DNA of 64,000 nucleotides from Eretmocerus hayati (Eukaryota > Arthropoda > Insecta > Hymenoptera > Aphelinidae): positions 122,172,838 to 122,236,837 of the forward strand of contig CM056744.1 of NCBI GenBank assembly GCA_029851415.1, in the 5' to 3' direction. Of this stretch, positions 10,653 to 22,159 are shown in pieces (position 1 is the first letter of the stretch; every line of letters begins with the position of its first letter). A program made the translations under genes and the position numbers. The notes beneath the pieces were generated by a model, which was not told the origin of the DNA, ran no database searches, and worked only from the letters and a program-made list of their open reading frames with translations.

Positions 10653-12699
10653 TAGAGAGATGTGCCCCCCCCCCGCCGCCCACCCGCTTGTCTAGAGCCA
10701 TAAATTATAGGGACCCTAACTTTCGAGCCCGGGGAGCACTCTTGAATACGAAAAGTGATACAGTTCCCAGCTGATTTTTTGGGAGAACGGTCGGCATTGA
10801 ATCATCCCCATAGACCCTGGGGTGAGAATACGTGCCATCAAAACACCGACAAGGCTTTAAGGCGAAGTACGGTAGCAACGAACATCTTGAAAGTTTAATG
10901 AGCTAAATCCCTTTTTGATAATGTCAGACACACAATTTCATCACGGCAAAACGGCCTCAATGTGGATTTTTAGGAGAATTTTAGGTCGACGGATAAAATG
11001 TCTGATCAAACGGCACTCGGGGTGGGACTTGTTTCGAAGTCGAGGTACCAAACTAGCTTGGACAAGGTTCATCGAGCGAGGATGTATTTCGTCCTCCCTG
11101 CTCAGGAAAGGGATGGAAAATAGGACCCAGACGGAATGCCATCAAATCCGTGATGGACTCATCTTGACTAGCAACACATCATGATTTTTGGAAAGGACAG
11201 TAGTCAGAATTATTGTAATATTTGACTAGATACAATACGAGGATTCGAACATGATGTCACAGAGAATCAAGCGTTGGGTCTAGACTGTTTTCAGTCTGGT
11301 CTTTATCTCGGAATGTCAAGAATACTATAGAGATCATAAGATACCCTTTTCCACACTAGATAGCTCATTCATTACAGAAGAGATGATGCAAGTGCGCATC
11401 TCATAGATGATTGCAATTTGAAAGTATCAAGGGTAGTTGCAATTGAATCCAGTGTCAGACAGAGCAGGCGAGATTTGCAGGGGAAAATTATTCTTTGGGA
11501 ATCCAATTCTCGTTCACAAGAGAAATAGTGTTGACCTCATCAGCGGAAGGTGAATATATCACTGAACCATTGAAGGAAACCAACGAATGCTTCCAAATCC
11601 ACGACAGAGCTTAGACTAGCATGAGTCCGCTGTTCTGATGGGTAGTCTACCACTGATATACGAGAAGTTGTCGTCTGATGTATTTGACTTTGGACTGGCT
11701 CTCCGCTCACGAACGGTGATCTGTAATTAGCCACATCTACAGGCAAGAGATCGATATGCGCTGGCTGTTTGATGAATTATGCGCGTGCACTGAAGCTAGA
11801 CTGGTTCGAGTTGCTAATAAATTCGTCCAAGGTACGAAGAGGCATACACGAGTGATAATTGAGTATTTAGCATCAGAGAAGGACCTCCACACTTCAACAG
11901 AACTTCCTGATGAGTATTAAGAGTGAGAAGAAAGAATACCCGTGTTTTTCGTACGGTTATTGTTGTAGTTAGACCTAAAATTGAGACTTCATCGGGAATC
12001 GCTCACTTATGAACCGCTGCGCATTATCGTATATATGTGGGAAAGATATAGATGGAACATTGAATGACTGGTTGTGAGTCGTATCAGCTTAGAGTCTTAA
12101 TATAGATCCCGTTGAGGGGGGGGGGTCTGGAAGATTCCACGACTCGCTACCAGGGGGTAGAATGCAGAAAAAATACAGAGAAATAGCAATTTTTCGGAGC
12201 CCTCCACAAGCTCTGCGACAGATCTCTACTTTTTACATTTCAGCGCCGAGAACTTAGAGATTGGAGTCTCGGAAGCAATTCTTTAAATGCTGGAGAAAAT
12301 CATGTCAACAAGAACCAAAGGCACAACTGACTCCCGAAACAAGAAAACACAGAACTTCATTGTTTCGTACAAATTCTTTGTCGAGTGAGCCCAACTTGGT
12401 TGTGTAACTTTTAAAAAAATTGGATTCCGGCAGTATTTTTGATGCCTTGAGAAATCTTGCCTGTATTTCAGAGTGATTGAACCAGTATTTGTTTCGAAGA
12501 AGTGTGACACGAGTATAGAAATATTCGATCAGATAGTGGGCAAAAGAAACTCCAAGATTTAACTTAGGATCATTTTCGAGACGTGATTATACTCTCTGGT
12601 CATACGCGACAATTTACGAAAAGCTTAATGCAACCCTCGTTGGGGGATAATCTCGGGGATAATACAGTTAAATTTGTCGTTGCGAGACAAAGCCGAACA
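10653..12699. other. About 2 kb without recognisable content
   Basis: Only short frames (89 codons or fewer) are present, none recognised. A G11 tract lies near 12116-12126. No repeat structure was found by eye. Confidence 0.4.
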
Positions 12700-13089
12700 C
12701 TGAGTCGAAGTAGTCCTGGTCCGAAACCCTTAATTTGAGTCAATGATTACCAATTGCATTACATTTCAATATAGACATGATCATTCAAGTCGCTACAGCA
12801 GACATCAAGGGGCGTAATTCCAGCTGTTCCTGTCGAGTTCGTGTTACCATTATCGGGGGGATTAGTTCACTTGATCCCGAATAAAGTTCAAGTGCTCGAT
12901 GATCTCGGGACAATCCAGGGAAATTTCACCTTTCTTTCATTTCTGGCTGTAAATGCTGTACGTTCCATCTTTCTGCGGGAGGTTGCCGGTCCAAAGTATG
13001 CAGCGATGGTCGTTTCCGATGTACAAGAATATAAATCATGCGGCTCCGGCGGCTGTATCATCTTGGTGTACATAGCTTGAGTATACAGA
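12700..13089. other. Transition DNA before GC-rich island
   Basis: A 79-codon plus frame (12841-13080) has no known motif. Confidence 0.3.
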
Positions 13090-13910
13090 GAGCTGGAACA
13101 TCTGCGTCGTCGCTGCTCGAGGTCATTAAATTCGGATTGCTTTTTCGGCTCGGGCTCTCGGGCGAGGGCAAACCGAACCTCCTGCACCGTGCACGAGCTT
13201 GACTCGCCTATGCGAACATCGCAGCTTGCGCAAATTTTGAAATAGCCGCGTATACGATCGCATACGGGCTGCAGACACAATAAACGGACACGGGGCTTTA
13301 TTGCCGCCGAATTTGTCTGCTGCGCGCTCGCTCGCTCGTTCGGATATGTTGACGTTTTTTATCGCGGGCACGGGCGCTTAACGACGATTTACGGCCACCG
13401 AGCCGGGCGCTTTTTATTTCTCCGCGCGGCGAACAAATGACAAATTAAAACTGAATTACGCCGGGGCGGTGGCGCCCGCATCGGACGCTCCAACTCCTTC
13501 CGAGAAATCGCCCCGATCCAACTCGTGCTTTGTCAAATTTTATTTCGACCCGAATTAAGCCGCCGTTGCCTATGTACCTCGCGAAGAGACTGCACTCATC
13601 CGGCCCAGCCTCTCCGTCTCTTTTACCCATCCGTCTTTTCCCTCTCGCTTCGTGGCTGCAGATTCAGCCCGCCGCGAGTCGGGAATAAACCTAATTATTC
13701 CCGCGACTTTAATTAGAGCTGGCGCGCCGAGCAATGCGCGCTCCCAAATAGTCCCGGCCAGAACTTGTAGCGGGACGACTCCTGACTCCTCGGCTCAATT
13801 CGAGCTAGCGAGCATCGCATTTGAGTTGTCCGCCTCACAGCTCGGAGTCCTAGCTGCGGAGCTCGGTTCGAGCTTTTCCCGACGATCTTTGTGACCCCGG
13901 AGCCAGGAAG
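13090..13910. promoter_or_regulatory. GC-rich island
   Basis: High CpG content with embedded AT-rich words such as TTAATTAG (13709-13716 region). No recognisable coding frame. Regulatory function is inferred only from composition. Confidence 0.3.
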
Positions 13911-13991
13911 ACTGAATTATTTGCAACGGATGTATTGGATGTAACATCTCGGTAGATAAATTGCTTGACAGTTCTGATTCGTGGAGTTTTT

Positions 13992-14468
13992 TCATGAAAA
14001 ATTAATAAATGGAATCATTGCCGGTGAACCCGTGAGTGACATACTTGAACATCGATGGTTTATTAGCAAGCACGTGCTGCTTTGCAGTCTTGGAAGTTCA
14101 TCAGAAGAGCTTAAAAATGAGTTTAAAAAAAAAATTAGTGGGGCGAGATTCACCTTCAGTGTCATTGGAGGAAGAATATTGGTTGGGGTCAATATGACCC
14201 CGTGAGTCACTTGAGGATTGAGTGTGGGGACTGGTTTGGACCCATATTCGATGATATTGTGACTGCTGGCCACCGGGTGTGCTCTTCCAGAGACCAAATT
14301 CCAGTCGAATGGTCTTTTCGTTTTTATTAGCTCGAAGACGTCGGTAAAAAGGCTCGTGCACACATTGCAGGCGTAGGGCGAGGACTTGCAAAGAATTTGA
14401 TGTGAGTTCATAAAATAAGACGGAAGAGACTGGAGTATATTACTAAATCCTCCAAAGACAGCGCAGCG
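13992..14468 (-). other. Open frame with a zinc-finger-like half motif
   Basis: A minus-strand frame open from about 14468 to 13992 contains a Y-x-C-x2-C-x3-F-x5-L pattern (YACNVCTSLFTDVFEL) preceded by a His and a short linker, like the first half of a C2H2 finger. The expected pair of histidines after the Leu is missing (Lys and Arg instead). This may be a decayed or chance finger, or an exon fragment. No repeats of the finger are seen. Confidence 0.15.
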
Positions 14469-14689
14469 TTTGGATATAATTCTTGGAATGGATGGTCACC
14501 CTAAAACTATAACATCTGAACTCGGGCACCAGCCTATGACTTTGAGAATCATCGGTGCATACTTTAATTTATTCATAATATGACAAAGTGGGTGGCAGAG
14601 CTTCGCAGTCGGATTGGATTCCACTGAGATATTGGACGTATTCGATCTGTCATATCAAACATCGCCTTGTATACCGTAAATACTCAATT

Positions 14690-15010
14690 GCAATAGTGCG
14701 CCCGTCGCTATATTGCTTCGTGGCTTCGTTGCTCTTTTGCTGTGATGCAGCGAGTTATTTATTGACCCACCGCGGGCGTTCTTTGCTTTTTCATTTTATT
14801 CGTTAGTTGCTCTTGTATACCGTGTCGCAGAGTCCCGTTGAGCAGATTCGCCCGGTGCATAGTAGTAAACAATACGAGTTTTCGATCGCGCGCGCGCGCG
14901 CCAGCCTCGGGGCTGCAGTTCGTATTCAGTGCGTGGTTTAATTAACTGTGAACAAACGCATTTTCCATGAATGCGCGGATGCAAGCCCGGTCGCGAGCAT
15001 TTTTGCCTTT
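14690..15010. promoter_or_regulatory. Small GC-rich island with GC repeat and Inr-like TCAGT
   Basis: A run of alternating GC (about 14888-14901) is followed by TATTCAGTGCG at about 14923-14933. The TCAGT word matches the arthropod initiator core. No TATA box or downstream element was convincing, so a promoter is only possible. Confidence 0.2.
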
Positions 15011-15849
15011 AGCCGAATCTCCCGATGCATTGCGGAGTTGGTTGATGCCGAGTGTATTGGGTACGACGGCTAAAGAGACAGTGGGAGAGTGTTGACTTTT
15101 TTGCATCATTGCGCGGACAGTTGTGACGTGAATGGTGTGCGATGGCGTGATGAGTGTGTGCCAAATTAATTGATTTCCTGTAAGGATTCGATCCGATCGG
15201 CATGGACATAGAGGATATAGGGTCGATCAGGTCACTGGAACTCATTAAAATTCGTACTAACCCTGTCGCTATGAGGTCAATTGGGCAAAAACTCGTGCAT
15301 GAGATGAACTAATAAACAGGTTGTGAAGCCGACTCGGATTTGACTCAAATTTACTAATCAAGCCTAAGAGATGAAATCGGCGGATGTACGCGTGGATACG
15401 TCCCTGCCGCGGAATTCGGTTCATAAACTTAGAGGTTCGAACTCATGTTGATTGATGTGCGAAATTTTTCCAGACTCAAACCTGACAAAACTGACGATCG
15501 TATATAGAGAATTGAGATTTGCTATTGTTGAGGAAAAATGTCAGTTCCACGTGATCATTGCCTTCTCGGCAAACGTTGTGGAACACGAGTTCGGAGAGGG
15601 AGGAAGATTTTAATGCTGCTCGCATGGTTGCAGAATTCTGTTATCTCAAATCTGTCGACAGCTTTCACGGGCCTTCTATCGGCGAGGCATCAGGGAGGAA
15701 TCGAGTTATTCGCATTACTTCCAAGACTGATTTTGCAAGCCATTTGAGCGAGCGTTACCAACAAATTTCCTTCTCTCAAAGTGTCTCAAACGTGAAACTC
15801 GAATGGAGTTTCGTCAGGGGTATGAGAGTTAGGAAGAGAGCGCGTTGGA
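15011..15849. other. Unannotated stretch
   Basis: Frames of up to 139 codons run into the next island (15558-15977). None was recognised. Confidence 0.35.
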
Positions 15850-17110
15850 GGAGCGAAAAGGGAGAGCGAAAGCTCGTGGAGCGCATTAAACACAATCGGG
15901 AGAGCTTTCCGCGCCCGGACAAGTGCCACGGCGTGCTCGAGGCTCAATCAGGCGGAGCAATACCGACGACGACCTGAGCAGCCCAGCTTCGACCCGCAGT
16001 CTATTGATTCCGCTCAAATCGGCTCGGCTCCAAAGTAATATAGAATTCAATCTTCCTTCACGGACCATTTGACCTTTTGAAATGAGTTCACGTCGCCAAG
16101 TATTAGGTAAGAACGAATGCCCCCCCCCCCCCCCGAGTCCTTCGGAGGGCGACGTACTTCGGAGCCAGAGCCGCGTCCACAGAAAAGCTTACTACCGTCT
16201 GTACACGCGGACTTCCTCCGCGGTTGAGCGCGTGCAATATGCCCTCACTCTCGGAATTCCATATTCATCCTCGGTCGAGAGAAGCGAAAAAGTAGAGGCG
16301 AGAGCGGAGATTGGCCGAGAGTTAAATTGCACCCGGAGCAGACGAGCGGAAGGGAGACTGCGATTTTTCACAATTAAAAGCCTAATTCCCCGGGAGAGGA
16401 GGCAAATCCTCGCAGGGCTGATCTCCCTTTCTTCTTGTCAGCCTTTGTCGCGCGGCACATTTGTCAAAATCGGCCCTCGAAATTCCTCCAGACGCGAGAA
16501 ATGTTTTGAAAGGGCGAGAAAAAGCGGAAAAGAGAGGAGAAAAAAAAATAAGAGACGAGAATGGCGAGCGGGCATGGGGGCAGATACCGGGGACGATTCC
16601 CCAACTCGTTCGATTTGCCGAACAATGACTGGGGGACATTCCTCGACTAGCTGCTCGTGAATACGATTAATAACCCTGCGATCGCATGGGTCCCGCGGGA
16701 GAGCCGGAGTGCACAGTGACGTGTGCATTCGCTCGGCTTGAAACACTCGACACAGTGTGCTGCGCAAAACGAAAATCGATCTCCACGAGACGCATCAGCA
16801 CTCATCGAAAACTCGTCAGGCCTGATTATACTCGGGAATACCCTGATGTTCGAGAGCGTTTCGCGATGTGGTGGCCGTTTCTGCGACGCGGAAGATGCGC
16901 CAACTGTCGCTAATGATCAGCGGACGTTGGGACTCGTATGCAAATTCGTCCGCCGAAGTGTCGTGCAACGGGCGGGGCACGAGTTATTGAGGGCTCATGA
17001 GCGGTTCCCCCGAGGGGCCCGATGCAACGGCACTAGGGTGCCGCCCTCGCAAACTCCGCTCAACGAGCTGCACCACGCCGCCGCCCACCTGACGCGTCGC
17101 GTGGTGTCCC
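15850..17110. promoter_or_regulatory. GC-rich island with purine-rich tract
   Basis: A CpG-rich block that includes a C15 tract near 16121-16135 and a purine-rich strand at 16500-16570. The 192-codon plus frame (16082-16660) is Arg/Ser/Glu-rich because of the skewed composition and overlaps equally long minus frames, so coding is doubtful. Confidence 0.3.
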
Positions 17111-18689
17111 ACAACGACTTCGCGTTTCCGCGATCGATGCTCATACTGACAAACACAATTCAATGGGCGTTATCTTGGTCTCAAAATCACCAAGGTAGTA
17201 CATCGGTCCGATTCTTTTGTGACCCCAAGGGGTCGCTGATGTAACGGCCTGAGGAGCAAAACGCCACTCAACTAAGTGAGACGATTTATCGGAATAGCGG
17301 TGGCCCTTGAAACTTGATCCTCGACTTGAATCAATTTTAGCTTACAGATGATCATTCCCTGTTCATTACACGAATAATAATCTCTCTGTAAAAGAGTTTT
17401 TCGAAAAACTTCAACCTGTGCGTTGAAATTCAATGGTTGTGACAACTTGTGAGTTTATGAATACGCGACCCGTGAGATAGATCCTCGTGTAGGTGGTGGA
17501 AGCATCCTGACGATATTTTTGGGGAAGGAAAAATAAGTTTTTTCAATATTTCCTGTAAACGAATAGAAAAAAATATCGGCGGTGCCCACGCGAGCCTTGT
17601 CGGTCAAAACTCCAGGTAACATTTCGGCGCGATGATCGGATATATCCGGATGAGTGACCGCTCATACATATCTGGCGTGTGCCTACTATAGTTCATGATC
17701 CCAAATGACTTGTAGGCTTCAAAAACTGAGACAGACATTCACCAATCCGGATACTGAATCGCGTTGCACCTGAATTTCAGACCGTTGAGGTTCTCAGTCA
17801 TGGCACCGTTGTTTATTTCCATTTGTTTATTGAAAAAAAAAAAAACACGGAGAGACCCGCTTTTCCGACCCAAAAATGTCGTCCGAGGACTACGGTTTAT
17901 CAATCTCAAGAGTCTCGTATCATACCAATAATAAAAGAGTCGACGAATTTTTTGCGCGAGCTAGCATAGGAGCTCAACCGAGTGGTTATCAATCCGGATA
18001 CGATCAACGACAAAACGTAAACAAAAATTCAACGAATTTTCGTCCATTTTTTTACTCTGTGATGAGAACATTTCGATAGGAATTCAAAGGTTCAGAGAAA
18101 CTTGAAATAATATGCAGCCACACAGCTGTTTCTAGCGGATTTTTCTTTTCTGACCCGTTTCTCGTCGAAATATTGTTCCTCTTCTTCAATTTTCCGCAAA
18201 AATTCATTCAAGATGAATAAAAGAGGTCAGAATCGAATGATTGTGTTCTACATTTCTGTAAAATCTTAACTTAAAGTGATTGTTCTGATACTCAGAAATG
18301 TCAACCAAATGCTCAGAACCCTTTGATGGAGACGCCAAAATCCTATTGTCTTTGAAGTTTCTTGTTAGCATTCAGCTGCCACAGGATAATTGGATATTCA
18401 TGCTCATGACTGCGCGTCTGACCCTTTATTCGCGATATTTATCGAAAAATCAATGGTTGGCTTAGGAAGTGTTCATAATAACACTTGGGCGTACAACAGT
18501 GAATACCTATTGGAAACAAAATTGCTTTGAAATTCTTCATGATTTTCTCGCATTAAACTTGCACCCCTTGCAGGCCGGTCTCTCGATAACTCACTCTGGT
18601 TTGAATCCGTCGATTCTTGCCCCTCAAACGTGGTGGTATATCGATGCTGAGTCGTCGATGCTCTAACCGGCGATTCTTTAGGCCTCACC
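17111..18689. other. About 1.6 kb without recognisable content
   Basis: Short frames only. A13 tract at about 17835. Nothing recognised. Confidence 0.4.
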
Positions 18690-19275
18690 AGACTCACGCG
18701 TTGAATTTATTATCGGCAGAAAACCAACGAGGCCGTGGATGGGTACCTACCAATAAAGTGCGCCGAACGAAGCGTCAGCTCCGCGACAACGACGACGACG
18801 ACGACGACGGTGGCGCGCGAGCCCATTGTTCGCGCGAGAGGCGATCGGCACTTTTTGCCGACTCCGAGATCGTTGCGTGAGAAAATCGCGGGCGGACCAA
18901 CGGCCAGTTTCGGCGGGCGGGGAATCAGCATATACATAGTATAGCTCGACATTCGCGCGCAACCAGACTCGTCCTGACACTCCTCTCCGGAGCGATCGCT
19001 CTGCCGATCTTTATCGCGAGTCTCGCGCTTTTTCTGATTAGCCATTGTATTTCCGATCGTCCGACGGTCCATTGAGGGCTCTGCCCCACTCGCACTGTAT
19101 ATACGGTGGCGCGGTGCGTTTGTTCTGTCCGAAGCTGAACAGTTTGCGGCGAGGCGACCTGTCGGGTCGCTCATCGAGGCCGAATGCATCGACGAAGAAT
19201 CGCTCCCGGGCGTTGTGGGGCGAGTGGTACCATTCACATTCCGGATCACCCCGCTTGCATTACTTCTTCGGGTAA
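18690..19275. promoter_or_regulatory. GC-rich island with GAC triplet repeat
   Basis: A pure GAC run lies at about 18788-18811 within CpG-rich DNA. Frames on both strands read it as Asp, Thr or Val homopolymers, which argues against coding. Confidence 0.3.
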
Positions 19276-20572
19276 GAATGTGTCAATTTATCAATTTCTC
19301 GCTCACGGAGCCGGTTGCCAGACAAGAATCTACAACAAAACCTGGAAAACCGAACTTGAAAGCTATCTTCCATTCAAGTTTTCTCAGTCCTTAGTCACAA
19401 GTGACTTCGAGTAAAGAAAATCTATTAAATGCTTGAATCGGCGTATGCGATCAATTTTAATCAACACAGTTTGTTGCTATTAGTGACATATACAGATATC
19501 ACATATTTTTGATATCTAACAATGTTTCTTCAAGGAACCTCACAATTTGAGTGTCGCAACTTGAAGGATTTTGATGGAAATTTTAAATACATGAAATGAG
19601 ATCAGATACGAAAAATTTCGAACTCTACGCTGATGGTGGTGGGTTTCGTCTTTCCCGACAGATGCGACTCTTCAGGGGGACTGAAGGAATCTGCCAGGTT
19701 AGTCCCCGACGATACCTAGCCTAAGTGTCTTGGTGATCGACGTGACTTCGATTAATGAAGTGATGGGAAGCAAATGAGCAGAATATAGGAGCTTATATTT
19801 CATCTCCACAAAAGTATCCGGTATTCGGCGTTTTGGGGGTTTTCTCATATTATAATGCAATTTTTCGATGTTTGGGTGCATACAAAATTGCATAAGATAA
19901 TATTCGCGCCTAGGTCATGGGTTCCCCCGTTTCCGAACGACTATCTCGACCCTCACCTGTGGCTCGGGCCGAAAACTAATCGCGCAGAGGCAAGGTACAA
20001 GCGCACAAACTCGGTGCAAAATCTACTATTCTCCACCTGCGATACGATTATCTAACATGAAAAGTTCTAAACTAGAAATTCGTCTCTATTATCTGATGTC
20101 TGATGCCTCGGGAATGATCAGCTGAACATTAAAACCCAGTCAACCTTCTCCTCCAGTATTTCACGAAGACGCAAGAAACTTGATTTTTAGGTGAGGTTTC
20201 GGGTCATGTGGTGACCGTCATAAACTGATTGAGTGGTGGAATCGTCAATGAAAAAATCAGTGGTGATGGAGGCATCAAAATTACGTTGACTCTTCGATAG
20301 GGATCAATTGCTATATCCACAGTAGGTATTTCTTGTAGCCACAAGACATATTGATTGTTGTAATGCTTTACTATAGAGCTACTTAGAGACATTGCTCTTA
20401 GTATTTCGGTACAAATTAGAACGAATATCGGCAGCGCAGCTGCCATAAGCCACTAAGCGGACGCACGTCAATGTATAGGTGACCTCGGAATGATAATAGT
20501 GATTAAAAAAGCTGAAGAACAGTACCTCAATGCCTTTAAAGGGATACGCGTCTGAGAAGATTAAGGGAGAGC
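19276..20572. other. Unannotated AT-richer stretch
   Basis: No recognisable gene or repeat. Confidence 0.4.
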
Positions 20573-21017
20573 ATATGGGTCATTTTGAAGATCGACGAAA
20601 TTTAAAAATGCCCCAGACATTCTTTTCCCGTGAGTACTACTAGAATACAGATGAAAAAAATTTTTTTTAGATTTTTTTGGGAACCTTGGCGAGCCCTACG
20701 AATTTTCAAAATCCTATTTTTGAGCAGTTTTTCGCCTATTTTTCGCTATCTTGGAAAATTCATAGCTCGGACCCAAATGCATCTTTTTCATCCTACCTGG
20801 GCGCATTTTTTTCGTTATGACGTAAACTTTCGAGAAAAGAATTGACCGGTCCAAAAAATTGATATCTGGTAGGTCCCACGGTTGCATAAGGAAAGGCCCA
20901 AAAATACGACTTTGCACCACCTTTGGAGGCGTATAGGTCAAAATGGAATCCTCGTAACGAAATTTTGCAAGAGAAAAAACTTGGAGATCTTGAAAAAACC
21001 TTCAATTCCCCTTTCCG

Positions 21018-21864
21018 AACGTGTAATTATCTTATTTTACGTACGATCTACAGCCGATTCGAGTTGGTCATTTTTGTAAAAACGTGAAACTTCAAGGCCA
21101 ATTTAAAAAAATCGTTTTTTTATCGACCCCGAACCTATGAGAAAATGTTCTTTCAGGTGTCTATTTGAAGGCCCAACAATAATTTGGTTCTTCCTTTTGT
21201 ATCCTGATCTTATACGAGCTATTAAAAAACAGTCGAAAATACCGGAAATCGTGTCGAATTCGGGCCTTATCATGACGCTTTGTGGACTGGGTCTTCCCTT
21301 GCTCTCGATTCGTGGACTCTAATTATTCAGCATTCGGCATAAAATATTGTGAAAGATGTGACGTAGAGCTGAAGAATGGCCTCTCGTGCGATCTTTCACA
21401 ATATTTTATGCCGTGTGCTGAATAATTAGAGTCCACGAATCGAGAGCAAGGGAAGACCCAGTCCACAAAGCGTCATGATAAGGCCCGAATTCAACACGAT
21501 TACCGGTATTTTCGACTGTTTTTAACAGCTCGTATAAGATCGGGATCTGAAAGGTTCAACCAAATTATTGTTGGGCCTTCAAATAGACACCTGAAAGAAC
21601 ATTTTCTCGTAGGTTTGGGGTCGATAAAAAAATAGTGTATTATGATACAAGGGCGAAAACCATTGCGCCCGAGTATCATACTATGTTTTTTGATCTTCTG
21701 TGAGCAAATGAAAAGCGAAAAACAGTGTGCAAATGACTCATTTGCGCACAGACGATCAAAAACGATTTTTTTAAATTGGCCTTGAAGTTTCACGTTTCTA
21801 CAAAAATGATCAACTCAAATCGGCTGTAGATCGTACGTAAAATAAGATAATTACACGTTCAAAT
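21018..21864. repeat. Large palindrome inside the composite element
   Basis: The arm 21018-21355 matches the inverse of 21391-21864 nearly base for base. The centre is at about 21373 and includes TTTCACAATATTTTATGC on the inner stem. The right arm is longer because of a 130-bp insertion. Outer ends pair at GAACGTGTAATTATC and GATAATTACACGTTC. Confidence 0.9.
21633..21762. mobile_element. 130-bp insertion made of two stem-loops
   Basis: This segment is missing from the opposite arm of the palindrome, which is continuous through the A-rich junction. It consists of two back-to-back hairpins: GATACAAGGGCG paired with CGCCCGAGTATC, and TTGATCTTCTGTGAGC paired with GCGCACAGACGATCAA. Target-site duplication is obscured by poly-A. 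Confidence 0.65.
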
Positions 21865-22159
21865 ACGCTGCTAAATGAGATTAGCAGAATGCTTTCTCTT
21901 AGCGAAATAGTTTAAGAGGTTCACTGAAACTAATGAGAAATTTGCGAAACTGATCAAATTCCAAAATGATGATTGGGATTCCTACAAAATAGTTATATTT
22001 TTTAATCTAATTTAATTGCATTTCATATCACACTCACAATCCAATGATTGGATCCAACCAATCGATGTAGAATGAGGGAAAAGTATCTCTCTAGTCCATT
22101 AAAAGGTGGATAGATTAGTTGTAGAGGGAGATATGAGGATAAAATGAATTTTAGCTGCA

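Noticed and set aside
16082..16660. 192-codon Arg/Ser-rich protein
   Set aside because: Strong compositional skew, a poly-Pro stretch from a C tract and equally long antisense frames make coding unlikely.
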